Origin: Acidobacteriota bacterium
GTDB lineage: Bacteria > Acidobacteriota > Terriglobia > Bryobacterales > Bryobacteraceae
NCBI GenBank assembly: GCA_016870995.1
Contig: VFZU01000051.1
Coordinates: 1-38,853 of the forward strand
Length of the DNA: 38,853 nt
Direction of reading: 5' to 3'
The position numbers and the translations under genes are program-made. Position 1 is the stretch's first letter; each line of letters opens with the position of its first letter. Under the pieces are notes generated by a model. That model was not told the origin of the DNA and searched no databases. It saw only the letters and a list, made by a program, of their open reading frames with translations. Shown piece after piece: positions 1 through 8,900 of this stretch.

Positions 1-69
1 CTTGTTCGTGCTCGCCCCAGCTTCCAGGATCCGCGCGATCTCTTCATTGCTGTACCGCTTCTTCTTCAT
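1..69 (-). CDS. IS3-family-like transposase OrfA, N-terminal fragment
   Basis: An open frame starts with ATG at 67-69 on the minus strand and runs off the window edge after 23 codons. It begins MKKKRYSNEEIARILEAG, which resembles the helix-turn-helix start of IS3-family OrfA proteins (Lys/Arg-rich start, then an E-E-I-x-x-I-L pattern). A good Shine-Dalgarno sequence, AGGAGAG, lies just upstream at about 73-80. The fragment is too short to name a subgroup. OrfA would bind the element's ends, and a second frame, OrfB, normally supplies the DDE integrase; it is not in the window. Confidence 0.6.
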   Translation of the reverse strand, partial: MKKKRYSNEEIARILEAGASTNK

Positions 70-135
70 TGATCTCTCCTTTCCTCTTGAAAGATCCTAT
101 GATTTCCGCTGGTACGATTTTAGGGCGCCAGGTCA
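1..135 (-). mobile_element. End of an IS3-like insertion sequence (partial)
   Basis: The first 135 bases look like the 5' end of an insertion sequence read on the minus strand. It carries the first codons of a transposase subunit and ends in a terminus that begins TGACCTGGCGCCC, a form common at IS3-family tips. The boundary at about 135 is fixed by the host gene: the S41 peptidase frame runs into the terminus and stops 16 bases later at a TAA inside the element. The rest of the element, its other inverted repeat and any target duplication lie outside the window. Confidence 0.65.
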
Positions 136-2924
136 CCCTCAGTGAAATCCTCCGCGTCCGACAAGCTATGCTGATTCGTCAAAAGAATCGTCGGCAAATC
201 CAGCGCCCTCTGCCCCAATGCGGTTCGATTCGGCGAGGCAATGCTATCGCCCCGTTCGCGCATCGTAAAGTAACTCTTCCGCGCCAGCACATCGATGGCA
301 TAAACATTCACAAACCCGCCATTGTTATTGCGCACATCGATCACTACACCCTTCCGCGAATGCGCCACCGCATCCAGATCCAGATAGAACTGATGCAACG
401 ACTCCTCGCTCATATCGGGGATGTGCACATAAGAAAGCTTGCCCTCGGACAACTTGTCCACCAGCGCTCGCGATGCATCCACCCAAGCCTTGTAGCGAAG
501 CTGCTTCTCGGCCGACACCGAGATCGGTCGCACTGTGAACGTTTTGCCGTCCAGCGTCAATATCGTCTTCTTGCCTGAGCTGAACTCCAGCTGCTCATCG
601 AGATTCGTCACCGGCGCGCCATTGATCGCCGTCAGCGTCATCCCCGCGGCAATGCCTCCCGCAAGAGCCGCCGGCCCTAGTGGGATCACCGTTTGCACCT
701 TCAGGCCTGCATCGAAATCAAGCCCCAGCCGGCCATGATTCGTCGTCGCGGCCGAGCCCAGGCTGTAGCCAAGATGAGAAGCATTCAACTCCCCAATCAT
801 CAAATTCAAAGCACGCCGAAACTCCTCCGGGCTACGCGCGGCCTGCACCGGCCGTTCGAATCGTTCTCGAGTCGCCGCCCAGTCAATGCCATGAAACTTC
901 TCGTCATAGAAGTGCGCATTCAGATACGACCACACTTCGCTGAATACCTCACGCTGATCGGATTCAAAATCCACAACCAGCTCCGCGGTGGCCGCAATCG
1001 ACTTCGGCGTCCTGGTGTCTAGCGGAATCGCCGCCAGCCGCCCCTGATCGAGAAAATACACTTCCTTCGAATCGCTCGAAAACTGCGGGCTCGACTTCGA
1101 CCCAGGCGTGCTCGTCAGTTGCCGCGGCACCATTGGCCCCTGCCGCGTCGGATCAATCGACACCGTGTAGAGCTGCACTTGCCCACCTGCTTGCGCTGTA
1201 AACACCAGCGTCTTGCCATCAGGGCTCACCGCAAACGCCCCAGTATCCAGATCAAGCGGCAACAACGTCGCCCGCCGCCCGATGTTGTCCCAATCGATAA
1301 TCACTGTCGGCTTCTTGTCATCCTTCTTGGCTGGCGTCTCAAACAGGCTGTCGAAGCGATCCTCTCGCAAAGGCGTGCCCTTAATGCGCAAGTCGATCTT
1401 CACAATGTGCGACGTCTCCGTCCTCTGGTTGGTCGAGAAATACAGACTCTCTCCATCCGGAGCCCACGTCACATTTGAGGAATTCATATTCGGCAGAAAG
1501 CTCGCCGCCTTCGATTCGCCGCCGGCCGCCGGCACGATCAGCACATTGCGAAAGTTCTTATCGCCTTTCGCAATATAGGCAATGTATTTCGAATCGGGCG
1601 ACCAACTGGGCTGATACTGTCCATCGAGCGGCGGCAACCCAAACCGGGCCTTTGCAACCTGCCGCGATTGTTTCCTCTCTACCTCGTAAACCATCAGTTC
1701 CTGCCCGTTGCGAATGTAGGAAATGCCCTTCCCATCCGGTGACCAACGCGGCAATGAATGAACACCCACGCCCGACGTCACTGGAGTCTCAGCCTTCTTC
1801 GCAAAATCGTAAAAGTAAATCTGCGAATTGCTCCCTTGCTCCGTTCGATAGGCAAGCCGCGTGGAATCCGGAGCCCACGCCAACCCAGACTCAGGCCCCG
1901 CGCTACGCGTCACTCGAAATGCTTCGCCTCCATCCCGTGCACTCGTCGCAAACACTTCCCCTCGTGCAACAAACGCCAGCTTCTTGCCATCCGCCGACAG
2001 TGCTGGGTTGCTGAACCCCTGTGACAACACCCTGCGCTCTGGCACCTGTGTCGCCGGCAAACCTCGCAACGTAATCGGCAGTTCGCCCACCTTGTTGTTT
2101 GCCAGATCCAGGCGATGCAGCTTGAAGTTCCTCTCAAACACAATCGCCTTGCCCGAATAGCTAATCGAGGGCCAAAGCAAACGGCCTGTCGTGAAGGCCG
2201 TCAGCGCCTTCGGCTTCTGCCCGGGGATCAGGCTATAGAGATTCTCATGATTGCCCTCATCGGCCATGTAGTAGAGCGTCTTCCCATCCGCGCTCCACAT
2301 CGGCCAAAGGTGCTTCGCCCCGCGCGGCATCAACTTTGTGGGCATCTGATTCTCGCGCTGCAGCCATAGCTCCGATTCATCCAGATGCGAGTGCCCATGC
2401 CTCCACCACTGCGTCGCTGAGTTGCCGCGTGCCACAAACGCAAGGCTCTTCCCGTCAGGATGCGGCGCAGCAAAAAACTCGCTTGTATACTGCGTGGCCA
2501 CCACGCGCTCCGGCGTCCCGCCCGTCGCCGCAACCCGGTAGATGTCATTCATCCCCGAGATCTCGCGCGAGCTCGAGTGATAGTAAACATACCGCCCATC
2601 GTGCGACCACGCATTGAGATTCTCGATGCCGCCATCAAAGGTCAGCCGTCGCAGTTGATTCGTATCAAGCTCAAGCAAGTAAATGTCGCCCGCGCCGGTG
2701 CGCGTCGATTGAAACGCAAGGTACTTCCCATCCGGCGACGGAATCGGCCGCGAGTCATCTGCCGGGTGCGAAACCAGCAAGCTCGCCTCTCCTCCCTGAT
2801 CCGGCGCACGCCAGATATCTCCCCCAGAAGAAAAGTAGATCTCCGCACGATTCGGCGCAAGATAAGGCTCAGCAAAGTTCTGAGCGTGAAGGGTCGTCAC
2901 CAGCAAAAGCAGCAGAGCGCGCAT
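120..2924 (-). CDS. Tricorn-like S41 peptidase, 3' end cut by an IS
   Basis: The frame encodes 934 residues. A short signal peptide (MRALLLLLVTTLHA) predicts export. Residues about 20-640 form a TolB/WD40-like beta-propeller region with repeated SPDGK-type turns. A tricorn core-like helical segment follows, then a PDZ-like segment near 745-785 and an S41 serine-protease domain near the end with the motif HSLSDAED, in which Ser922 is the likely nucleophile by alignment to tail-specific proteases. The protein ends abnormally at TEGDLAP: after the Glu-Gly codons the frame enters an insertion-sequence terminus and stops. Homologues continue for tens of residues that complete the catalytic domain, so the product is probably inactive. 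It starts 3 bases after the stop of the radical SAM gene, so the two share an operon. Confidence 0.85.
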   Translation of the reverse strand: MRALLLLLVTTLHAQNFAEPYLAPNRAEIYFSSGGDIWRAPDQGGEASLLVSHPADDSRPIPSPDGKYLAFQSTRTGAGDIYLLELDTNQLRRLTFDGGIENLNAWSHDGRYVYYHSSSREISGMNDIYRVAATGGTPERVVATQYTSEFFAAPHPDGKSLAFVARGNSATQWWRHGHSHLDESELWLQRENQMPTKLMPRGAKHLWPMWSADGKTLYYMADEGNHENLYSLIPGQKPKALTAFTTGRLLWPSISYSGKAIVFERNFKLHRLDLANNKVGELPITLRGLPATQVPERRVLSQGFSNPALSADGKKLAFVARGEVFATSARDGGEAFRVTRSAGPESGLAWAPDSTRLAYRTEQGSNSQIYFYDFAKKAETPVTSGVGVHSLPRWSPDGKGISYIRNGQELMVYEVERKQSRQVAKARFGLPPLDGQYQPSWSPDSKYIAYIAKGDKNFRNVLIVPAAGGESKAASFLPNMNSSNVTWAPDGESLYFSTNQRTETSHIVKIDLRIKGTPLREDRFDSLFETPAKKDDKKPTVIIDWDNIGRRATLLPLDLDTGAFAVSPDGKTLVFTAQAGGQVQLYTVSIDPTRQGPMVPRQLTSTPGSKSSPQFSSDSKEVYFLDQGRLAAIPLDTRTPKSIAATAELVVDFESDQREVFSEVWSYLNAHFYDEKFHGIDWAATRERFERPVQAARSPEEFRRALNLMIGELNASHLGYSLGSAATTNHGRLGLDFDAGLKVQTVIPLGPAALAGGIAAGMTLTAINGAPVTNLDEQLEFSSGKKTILTLDGKTFTVRPISVSAEKQLRYKAWVDASRALVDKLSEGKLSYVHIPDMSEESLHQFYLDLDAVAHSRKGVVIDVRNNNGGFVNVYAIDVLARKSYFTMRERGDSIASPNRTALGQRALDLPTILLTNQHSLSDAEDFTEGDLAP

Positions 2925-2927
2925 GCT

Positions 2928-3866
2928 TCAGGATAGTTGCACCAACTCCGGCTTCGCCAGCACTTCATCATGAAATGCATCGCAACCAATACAAAGGTTG
3001 GCGTAATCTCCCACCCGGGACTTCTCCAGAAACTTCTCTTCGCTCCATCCATGGCTTAACCCCATCAACTGCGGCTGCCCCTTCGAGATCGCTTCATAGA
3101 TCGGGTTACTCCGCTTCGACGCGAGAATCTCCTCAAGCGTCTGTTTCAACAAATTCCCCACCGGCAGCTTCGTCTTGATGCAACAGGGATACACATTGCC
3201 CTGCGGGTCGATCGACACTTCCCCGCCCGCCTTGCGCGACTCGAGAAAGTTCAACCCACCAGACCATTGGTTGCAGAAGTTATCCGCCATCGTGGCCGTC
3301 GAGAGATGATTCGCAAACGCCCTTCCCCGAGGCCACAACTTCCCGATCCATTGCTCCGGCTGCGCCCCAAACGAATTACACTCCAGCCCCGCGTCTCGCA
3401 AGATCCCAGTCGCCTTTCTTTCCAGCGCCTGCTGTGCTTCCACCGTCTCAAGCCCGGCATGAAATGCATCGATCCCCGACACCGAAACGTTGTCCACCCC
3501 AAGCTGCTTCAATTCTGACGCAATCTTCGGCGTCACCAGATCACCCGTCGTCTGTACAATAATCCGCAACCCGCCCTGATCACGATATTTCGCCCGCAAC
3601 CTCTCGATACCCGCATAAAGCACCGGCTCGCGTACCGCCTCAAGTAAGATTTCCCCACCCGCAAGAATGATCTTCCCTTGCCGCTCTTCTGGGTCGAAGT
3701 ACGTCATGCGCTCCGGCAGATGATCGATGATGCGCGGCATGTTGCTCACGCTTTCGCTCACCACCGCCTTCAACTCTTCGCCATAATAGGGGCGAAAGCG
3801 GTCTTCGTAGCAATGTACGCATGTCCGGTGGCAGAGCCAGGTCATGACGTAGTAAATCGATTCCAT
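2928..3866 (-). CDS. Radical SAM protein with SPASM-like C-terminal cysteines
   Basis: I place the start at the ATG at 3866 (312 residues). The open frame extends 50 codons further upstream, but that stretch lies inside the divergent GHL10 gene and has no family resemblance. The radical SAM cluster motif is C12-x3-C16-x2-C19 (CHRTCVHC), and a GGE segment follows, as in many family members. The C-terminal third has further cysteines (FCNQW, YPCCIK, CIGC), suggesting a SPASM-like auxiliary iron-sulphur cluster. SPASM proteins often modify peptides or mature enzymes, but no substrate is visible here and I cannot name one. The next gene downstream encodes the S41 peptidase, which makes a shared peptide substrate possible but unproven. 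Confidence 0.82.
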   Translation of the reverse strand: MESIYYVMTWLCHRTCVHCYEDRFRPYYGEELKAVVSESVSNMPRIIDHLPERMTYFDPEERQGKIILAGGEILLEAVREPVLYAGIERLRAKYRDQGGLRIIVQTTGDLVTPKIASELKQLGVDNVSVSGIDAFHAGLETVEAQQALERKATGILRDAGLECNSFGAQPEQWIGKLWPRGRAFANHLSTATMADNFCNQWSGGLNFLESRKAGGEVSIDPQGNVYPCCIKTKLPVGNLLKQTLEEILASKRSNPIYEAISKGQPQLMGLSHGWSEEKFLEKSRVGDYANLCIGCDAFHDEVLAKPELVQLS

Positions 3867-3868
3867 AT

Positions 3869-5014
3869 ATGCGTTTGATGATACTTCGATCTCTGATGTT
3901 GTTTGGTCTCGCTGGCGTACTTCCAGCCGGTGAATTGCGTGGCGTGTGGGTTGCTCGCGATTCTCTCGGCTCACGCGAAGCGCTGCAGAGAACGATCGAA
4001 CGCCTCGCCGATGCAAACTTCAACGCCGTCTTCGTCAACGTCTGGTCTCGCGGCTATCCACTTTGGCCCAGCAAAGTCTTCGAGCGGGAAACAGGAATCT
4101 CAATCGATCCCGAATTCCGCGGTCGTGATGTCATCGCCGAGTGTCTCGAGTTCGCCACTCCCCTCGGCCTCGCCTGCGTCCCCTGGGTCGAATACGGTTT
4201 TGTCGCCGGCTACTCCGGCTACCACCCCGGCGAATCGAAAAAAGGCCCAGTTTTTGATCGGCACCCGGAATGGCTCGCCCAAACCCGCTCGGGCCAGGAC
4301 GCCTTCCCCGTCAGCGGAACCCGCGAGTTCTTCTTCTGGCTCTCCCATACCAACCCTGAGGCTCAAGCCTGGCTGATCGACATGATGGTCGAAATCGCCA
4401 CCAACTACAAGGTCGATTCCATCGAATTCGACCGCGCCCGCTACCCGCAGCTCGACTGCGGCTACGACGCAGTCACCCGCGCCCTCTACGCCAAAGAGCA
4501 CGATGGTGCCGAGCCACCCACCAACCCCGCCGATCGCGCCTGGCTCCGCTGGCGGGCCCGCAAACTCAATGACTTCGTCAAGGAACTGTCACGCAAGGTC
4601 AAGGCCGTCGATTGGCGAATGACCATCACTAATGCCCCGATTACCTACCCTTATGGCTTCGAGATGTTCGCGCAGGAATACCCAGTCTGGATGAAGGAAG
4701 GCGCTGTCGATTACGCCAGTCCTCAAATCTATCGGGCCGATCTGGCAACGTACGTCCGCGAACTGGATAACAACCTCCGCTTTGTCGAAGACAAGTCCCG
4801 TCTGGTTCCCGGAATTGACGTCACGAATTCGAAATCCGCCGAAATCCTGATCGACATGATCAAGGCCACCCGCGAGCGGGGTCTCCCCGGTGTTGTGATT
4901 TGGTACTATAGCGGCGTGGTTGGTACTGGATCGTTAGAGAAATTGAAGGAGACAGTGTTCGCGGACAAAGCAGCTCTACCTTGGCGGTCGTCGCAAATCA
5001 ACGCGCCGAACTAA
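3869..5014 (+). CDS. GHL10 (DUF187/YngK-like) glycoside-hydrolase-like protein
   Basis: The protein has 381 residues with a signal peptide at the N-terminus (LMLFGLAGVLPAGELRGVWV), so it should be exported. The ELRGVWV start of the mature protein, the N-A-V-F-V-N-V-W-S-R-G pattern and the VDSIEFDRARYP segment fit the GHL10 family, a TIM-barrel family proposed to cleave polysaccharides or peptidoglycan. The SPQIYR segment matches the region before the family's C-terminal barrel strands. The start could be the ATG at 3869, 3878 or 3896; all lack a convincing Shine-Dalgarno site. The 3869 start lies 2 bases from the start codon of the divergent radical SAM gene, so each gene's upstream control must overlap the other's coding sequence. 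Substrate unknown. Confidence 0.82.
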   Translation: MRLMILRSLMLFGLAGVLPAGELRGVWVARDSLGSREALQRTIERLADANFNAVFVNVWSRGYPLWPSKVFERETGISIDPEFRGRDVIAECLEFATPLGLACVPWVEYGFVAGYSGYHPGESKKGPVFDRHPEWLAQTRSGQDAFPVSGTREFFFWLSHTNPEAQAWLIDMMVEIATNYKVDSIEFDRARYPQLDCGYDAVTRALYAKEHDGAEPPTNPADRAWLRWRARKLNDFVKELSRKVKAVDWRMTITNAPITYPYGFEMFAQEYPVWMKEGAVDYASPQIYRADLATYVRELDNNLRFVEDKSRLVPGIDVTNSKSAEILIDMIKATRERGLPGVVIWYYSGVVGTGSLEKLKETVFADKAALPWRSSQINAPN

Positions 5015-5021
5015 GATCATT

Positions 5022-5039
5022 CCTTAGAACCCTCTAAGG
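5022..5039. other. Perfect 7-bp inverted repeat between genes
   Basis: CCTTAGA, then ACCC, then TCTAAGG form a perfect seven-base-pair hairpin with a four-base loop, 7 bases after the GHL10 stop codon and 11 bases upstream of the candidate -35 box of the response regulator. No T-run follows, so it is not a standard intrinsic terminator. It could be an operator or a weak transcript end. Confidence 0.4.
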
Positions 5040-5050
5040 TAAACCAAGCA

Positions 5051-5079
5051 TTGAAAAAGTACTAGCCAGTCCTTACGAT
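5051..5079 (+). promoter_or_regulatory. Candidate sigma-70 promoter of the response regulator
   Basis: TTGAAA at 5051-5056 and TACGAT at 5074-5079 are separated by 17 bases, close to the housekeeping consensus. The gene start follows about 35 bases later, with GGAGGG at 5099-5104. The 7-bp inverted repeat at 5022-5039 lies just upstream. Confidence 0.5.
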
Positions 5080-5113
5080 CGAAGCAGGTCCAAGAACTGG
5101 AGGGATGTCAGTC

Positions 5114-5902
5114 ATGCCTGAAATGAGCTACGCCGTGCTTGAAGCCGAACTACCACCTATGCTCGAAGAAACAACAAAACGGAAGATCCGGATCGTCCTC
5201 GCTGACGATCACCCGATTGTTCGGGATGGACTGAAGAAAATGCTGTCTCTCGAGAGCGACCTTGAGGTCGTGGGCGAAGCAAATGACGGCCGCGAGGCCC
5301 TGGAGCAGATCCAGATGCACGAGCCGGATATCCTTCTGCTCGATTTGAGAATGCCCAACCTCGATGGCTTGGGTGCACTACAAACTCTTCAGCATATCAA
5401 CCGTAAGACCCGTGTGATTATCCTCACGGCCAGCGAAGACAAGAACGAATTCGTCCAGGCCATGAAGCTCGGTTGCAGCGGTATCGTGTTGAAGCAAACC
5501 GCCCCGGAGTTGATCGTCAAGAGCATCCGTAAGGTCAACGACGGTGAAATCTGGCTCGATTCTCACACCACTGCGGCTGTCATGCGCCAGTTCGCCACCG
5601 TCGGTGGAGAATCCCACACCACCACCCGCGAAACTATCGGCTCCTCCGGCAGCAGTACTTCCTCGCACTCAAGCCAGGGCAAAGTGCGCGAGCGCAGCCC
5701 CTTGAGCGCCCGCGAACGCGAAATCGTCGGCTTGGTCGCCCAAGGCTACAAGAACAAAGAAATGGCCGAAAAGATGTTCATCAGTGAGCAGACGGTGAAA
5801 AACCATCTCCACAACATCTTCGACAAGCTCGGCGTCAGCGACCGTCTCGAACTCGCTCTCTACGCGATCCACAAAGGTCTCCACCTCGGCGGCGACAAAT
5901 AG
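5114..5902 (+). CDS. NarL/FixJ-type response regulator (REC-LuxR), orphan
   Basis: The product is a two-domain response regulator. The receiver domain (about residues 23-145) has the acidic pair in LADDH, the phospho-acceptor Asp77 in LLDLRMP, the Thr of ILTAS and the Lys of VLKQ. A Ser/Thr/Gly-rich linker follows, and a LuxR-type helix-turn-helix fills the C-terminus (LSAREREIVGLVAQGYKNKEMA, then ISEQTVKNHLHNIFDKL). An ATG at 5105 is also in frame, but GGAGG (5099-5103) is only one base from it and ten bases from the ATG at 5114, so 5114 is the better start; the residue numbers above use it. No histidine kinase is adjacent, so its partner and target genes are unknown. Confidence 0.93.
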   Translation: MPEMSYAVLEAELPPMLEETTKRKIRIVLADDHPIVRDGLKKMLSLESDLEVVGEANDGREALEQIQMHEPDILLLDLRMPNLDGLGALQTLQHINRKTRVIILTASEDKNEFVQAMKLGCSGIVLKQTAPELIVKSIRKVNDGEIWLDSHTTAAVMRQFATVGGESHTTTRETIGSSGSSTSSHSSQGKVRERSPLSAREREIVGLVAQGYKNKEMAEKMFISEQTVKNHLHNIFDKLGVSDRLELALYAIHKGLHLGGDK

Positions 5903-5944
5903 CGCCTCAGCCCGCGCCCACCCTCTGGGTGTTAGCGTGGCAGC

Positions 5945-8900
5945 ATGGTAGCTGTGTTATTGATTCTTTCGTTCGCTGACCTCAAGCAGGATGCCGTCAT
6001 TGCCGGCTTCCGCGCCAAGGCCCTTTACAAGAACGGCATGGACCAGGCCATGGGTGGCCGCTTCATCCACGAAAAGACCGGCTTTACCCTCGATCTCATC
6101 GAGATCCAAACTGTCCCCCAAAGCTACGTCTGCGTCCACACCCATCCCACTTCCAATATGGGCGAGCCCCACACCCAGGAGCATCTCCTCCTCGGCAAAG
6201 GCAACGTCGGCCGCGCCGTCGCCGCCAAAGAATCCATGTCGATGGTTGAATCGACAGCCTTTACCCAACAGCTCAAAACTTGCTATCCCTTCGCTGCCAA
6301 CGCCGGCGTTGCATCCTTCTTCGAGCATTTCGAGCGATCCACGCACGCCCTGCTCAACCCCGACTACACCGACGAAGAAATCCGTCGCGAAGTCCGCAAC
6401 TTCGGCGTCAAGCCCGGCCCGGACGGCAAGCTTGAACTCGAGGAAAAAGGCACCATATACGCCGAAATGGTCAGCTCCAGCTCACAGCCCGGCTACAAGG
6501 CCTACCGTGCCATGGGCCGCCTGCTGCTCGGCCTTGAGCACCCGATGAGCTTCGATTCCGGCGGCGACCCCAAGTACATCCGCGAGATGAAGCCCGAGCA
6601 CATCCGCCGCTTCCACGCCGCCAACTACCATCTCGCCAACATCGAGATGATTACGAGCCTTCCCAAAGGCATGCCACTCGAAGAAGCCCTCGGCAGCTTC
6701 GACCGCATCCTCGTCAAGCTCCAGGGCAATCGACCCGTCCGCCCCGCCTCGACACTCAAAGATCTCCCCGCTCCCAGACCCGCCGCTGCGGGCTCAATCG
6801 AGATTGTCGAGTTCCCCTCAAAGAATCTTTCCCAGCCCGGCCCCGCCCAAATCGCCTGGCCGCTCCTGCCGCGCTTCGACATCAAAGACGAAGCACTGGC
6901 CGACCTCTTTGCCCAGGCCTTCGGCGGCGACCCTTCCACCAATCTCTACAAGCTCTTCATCGATTCAAAGACCCGCAAAACCGACATCGGCGCACGCTCT
7001 GCCGCCATGGGCTTCGATAACGAAACCTACGCCGGCTTCTCGATTTACGTCCCCGATCTCGCATCAGCCCAGGCCACTCCCGAGCGCCTCCGCGAAATCG
7101 AAACCCTCGTCAAAGCAGAGCTGGCAAGAGTCGCAAGCTGGCCCGACAACTCCCCGGATCTCCTCGAATTCAACGCCCGCATTCAAGCCAACATCCTCCG
7201 CCTCAAGCGAACTAGCGACAAGCTCACCAGTTCCCCGCCCGGCTTCGGCGGCCGCATGAGCCAAAGCATCTGGCCCAACCTCCTACGCGACTTAAACCTC
7301 GAACCCGGCTTCGAAAAATCCCTCCTGCAAAAAGACCTCTTCGCCTGGCTCGACACCGTCCTCGCCAGCGGCAAGAACATCTGGCGCGATCGCATCACTG
7401 CCTGGAAGCTCCTCGACACGCAAACCTACGCCGTTGCTGCACGAGCCTCTGCCACCCTCATCGAGAAGGAAGAAGCCGAATACGGCCAGCGCATCGCAGC
7501 CGAAGTGGAACGCCTCAAACAGGCTTACTCCGTCTCAAGCGATCAAGAAGCCATCCGCCGCTATCGCGACGAATACGATGCAGCCTCGGCCGAACTCGAC
7601 CGCGTCCAAAGCATGGACGCCCCCACGAAGTTCATGGATCAACCACCCATGACTCTCGACGATCAGCTCGATTACACCGTCAAGCAAGTCTCAGGCGGCA
7701 TCCCGCTCGTCACGGGCAAGTTCGCTGGCATGAGCAGCGCAACCATCGGCCTCGCCCTCAACGTCCGCGAACTGCAGGGCCGCCAGTGGATCTACGCCGC
7801 CATCCTCCCTTCACTTCTAGGCATCACCGGCGTCACAAAAGACGGCGAAACTCTCAGCTACGAAGACGCCATGCAACGCATGCGCCGCGAGATCCTCGGC
7901 GTCGGCGTTTCTTACTCAAGCAACCCCACCACCGGCCGGATGGAACTCAACATCACCGGCGCAGGCAACAACCTCGCAGAATCAAAAGCCGCCCTCGACT
8001 GGATGCGTGCCACCCTGTTCGCCCCCAACTGGTCCGCCAGCAATCTCAGCCGCATCCGCGACGTCGTCGATCAAACCATCAACGCCCTCCGCTCCACCAT
8101 GCAGCGCAGCGAAGAGAGTTGGGTGCAGGGCCCAGCCATGGCCTGGACTTATCAGGACGACGCCCTCTACTTCGGCTCCAGCAGCTTCCACGCCCAATTG
8201 CATCACCTCCATCGCCTCCGCTGGATGCTCAAGGATCCCGCCGACAACACCGTCCACGACGCAATCCTCGCGATGCTGACCTCACTCGAAAAGGTCTCTC
8301 ACCTGGTTTCAAAGGCAACCATGGATGAGCTCGTTCAAAAGCTGCCCGACTCCGCCAAGGCTCTCGGCGAAGACGCCGCCAAAGACCTGCTCTATCTCGA
8401 GAATGAACTCCCCGAATCCTCTCGCGATGCCGACTGGAAGTATCTTCTCCGCATCACCCGCGAAGACTTCCTCTCTCCGGCAACCCAGGCCCTTGCCGAG
8501 CTTGAAGCCGTCAGAAAACTCCTTCTCAAGCGCGGCAACGCCCGCATGCATCTCACCGCTTCACCCGAGAATGTGAGTGCACTCGAACCACTCCTCGCCG
8601 GCCTCGTCTCTGGCCTCTCAGAGGCCGCCCCCGGCCCAGCCGCCCCCAAGCAACCTCGCGGCATCGCCAAGCGCGTCATGGCCCGCGAGAAGCTCGAATC
8701 TGAACCTCAATTCGTTGCCCTGCTCGCTCCCAACATGGCCGGCGGCGTCCACCTGCACTCAGTCCCCGGCGTCGGCGTGCGCGACCTCAACGAAGAATCC
8801 GCACTCAAGTTTCTCGCCTACCGTTTGTACAGCGGCAGTGGCCCTCACGGCGTCTTCATGAAGACCTGGGCCGCCGGCCTCGCCTATTCGAACGGCCTTC

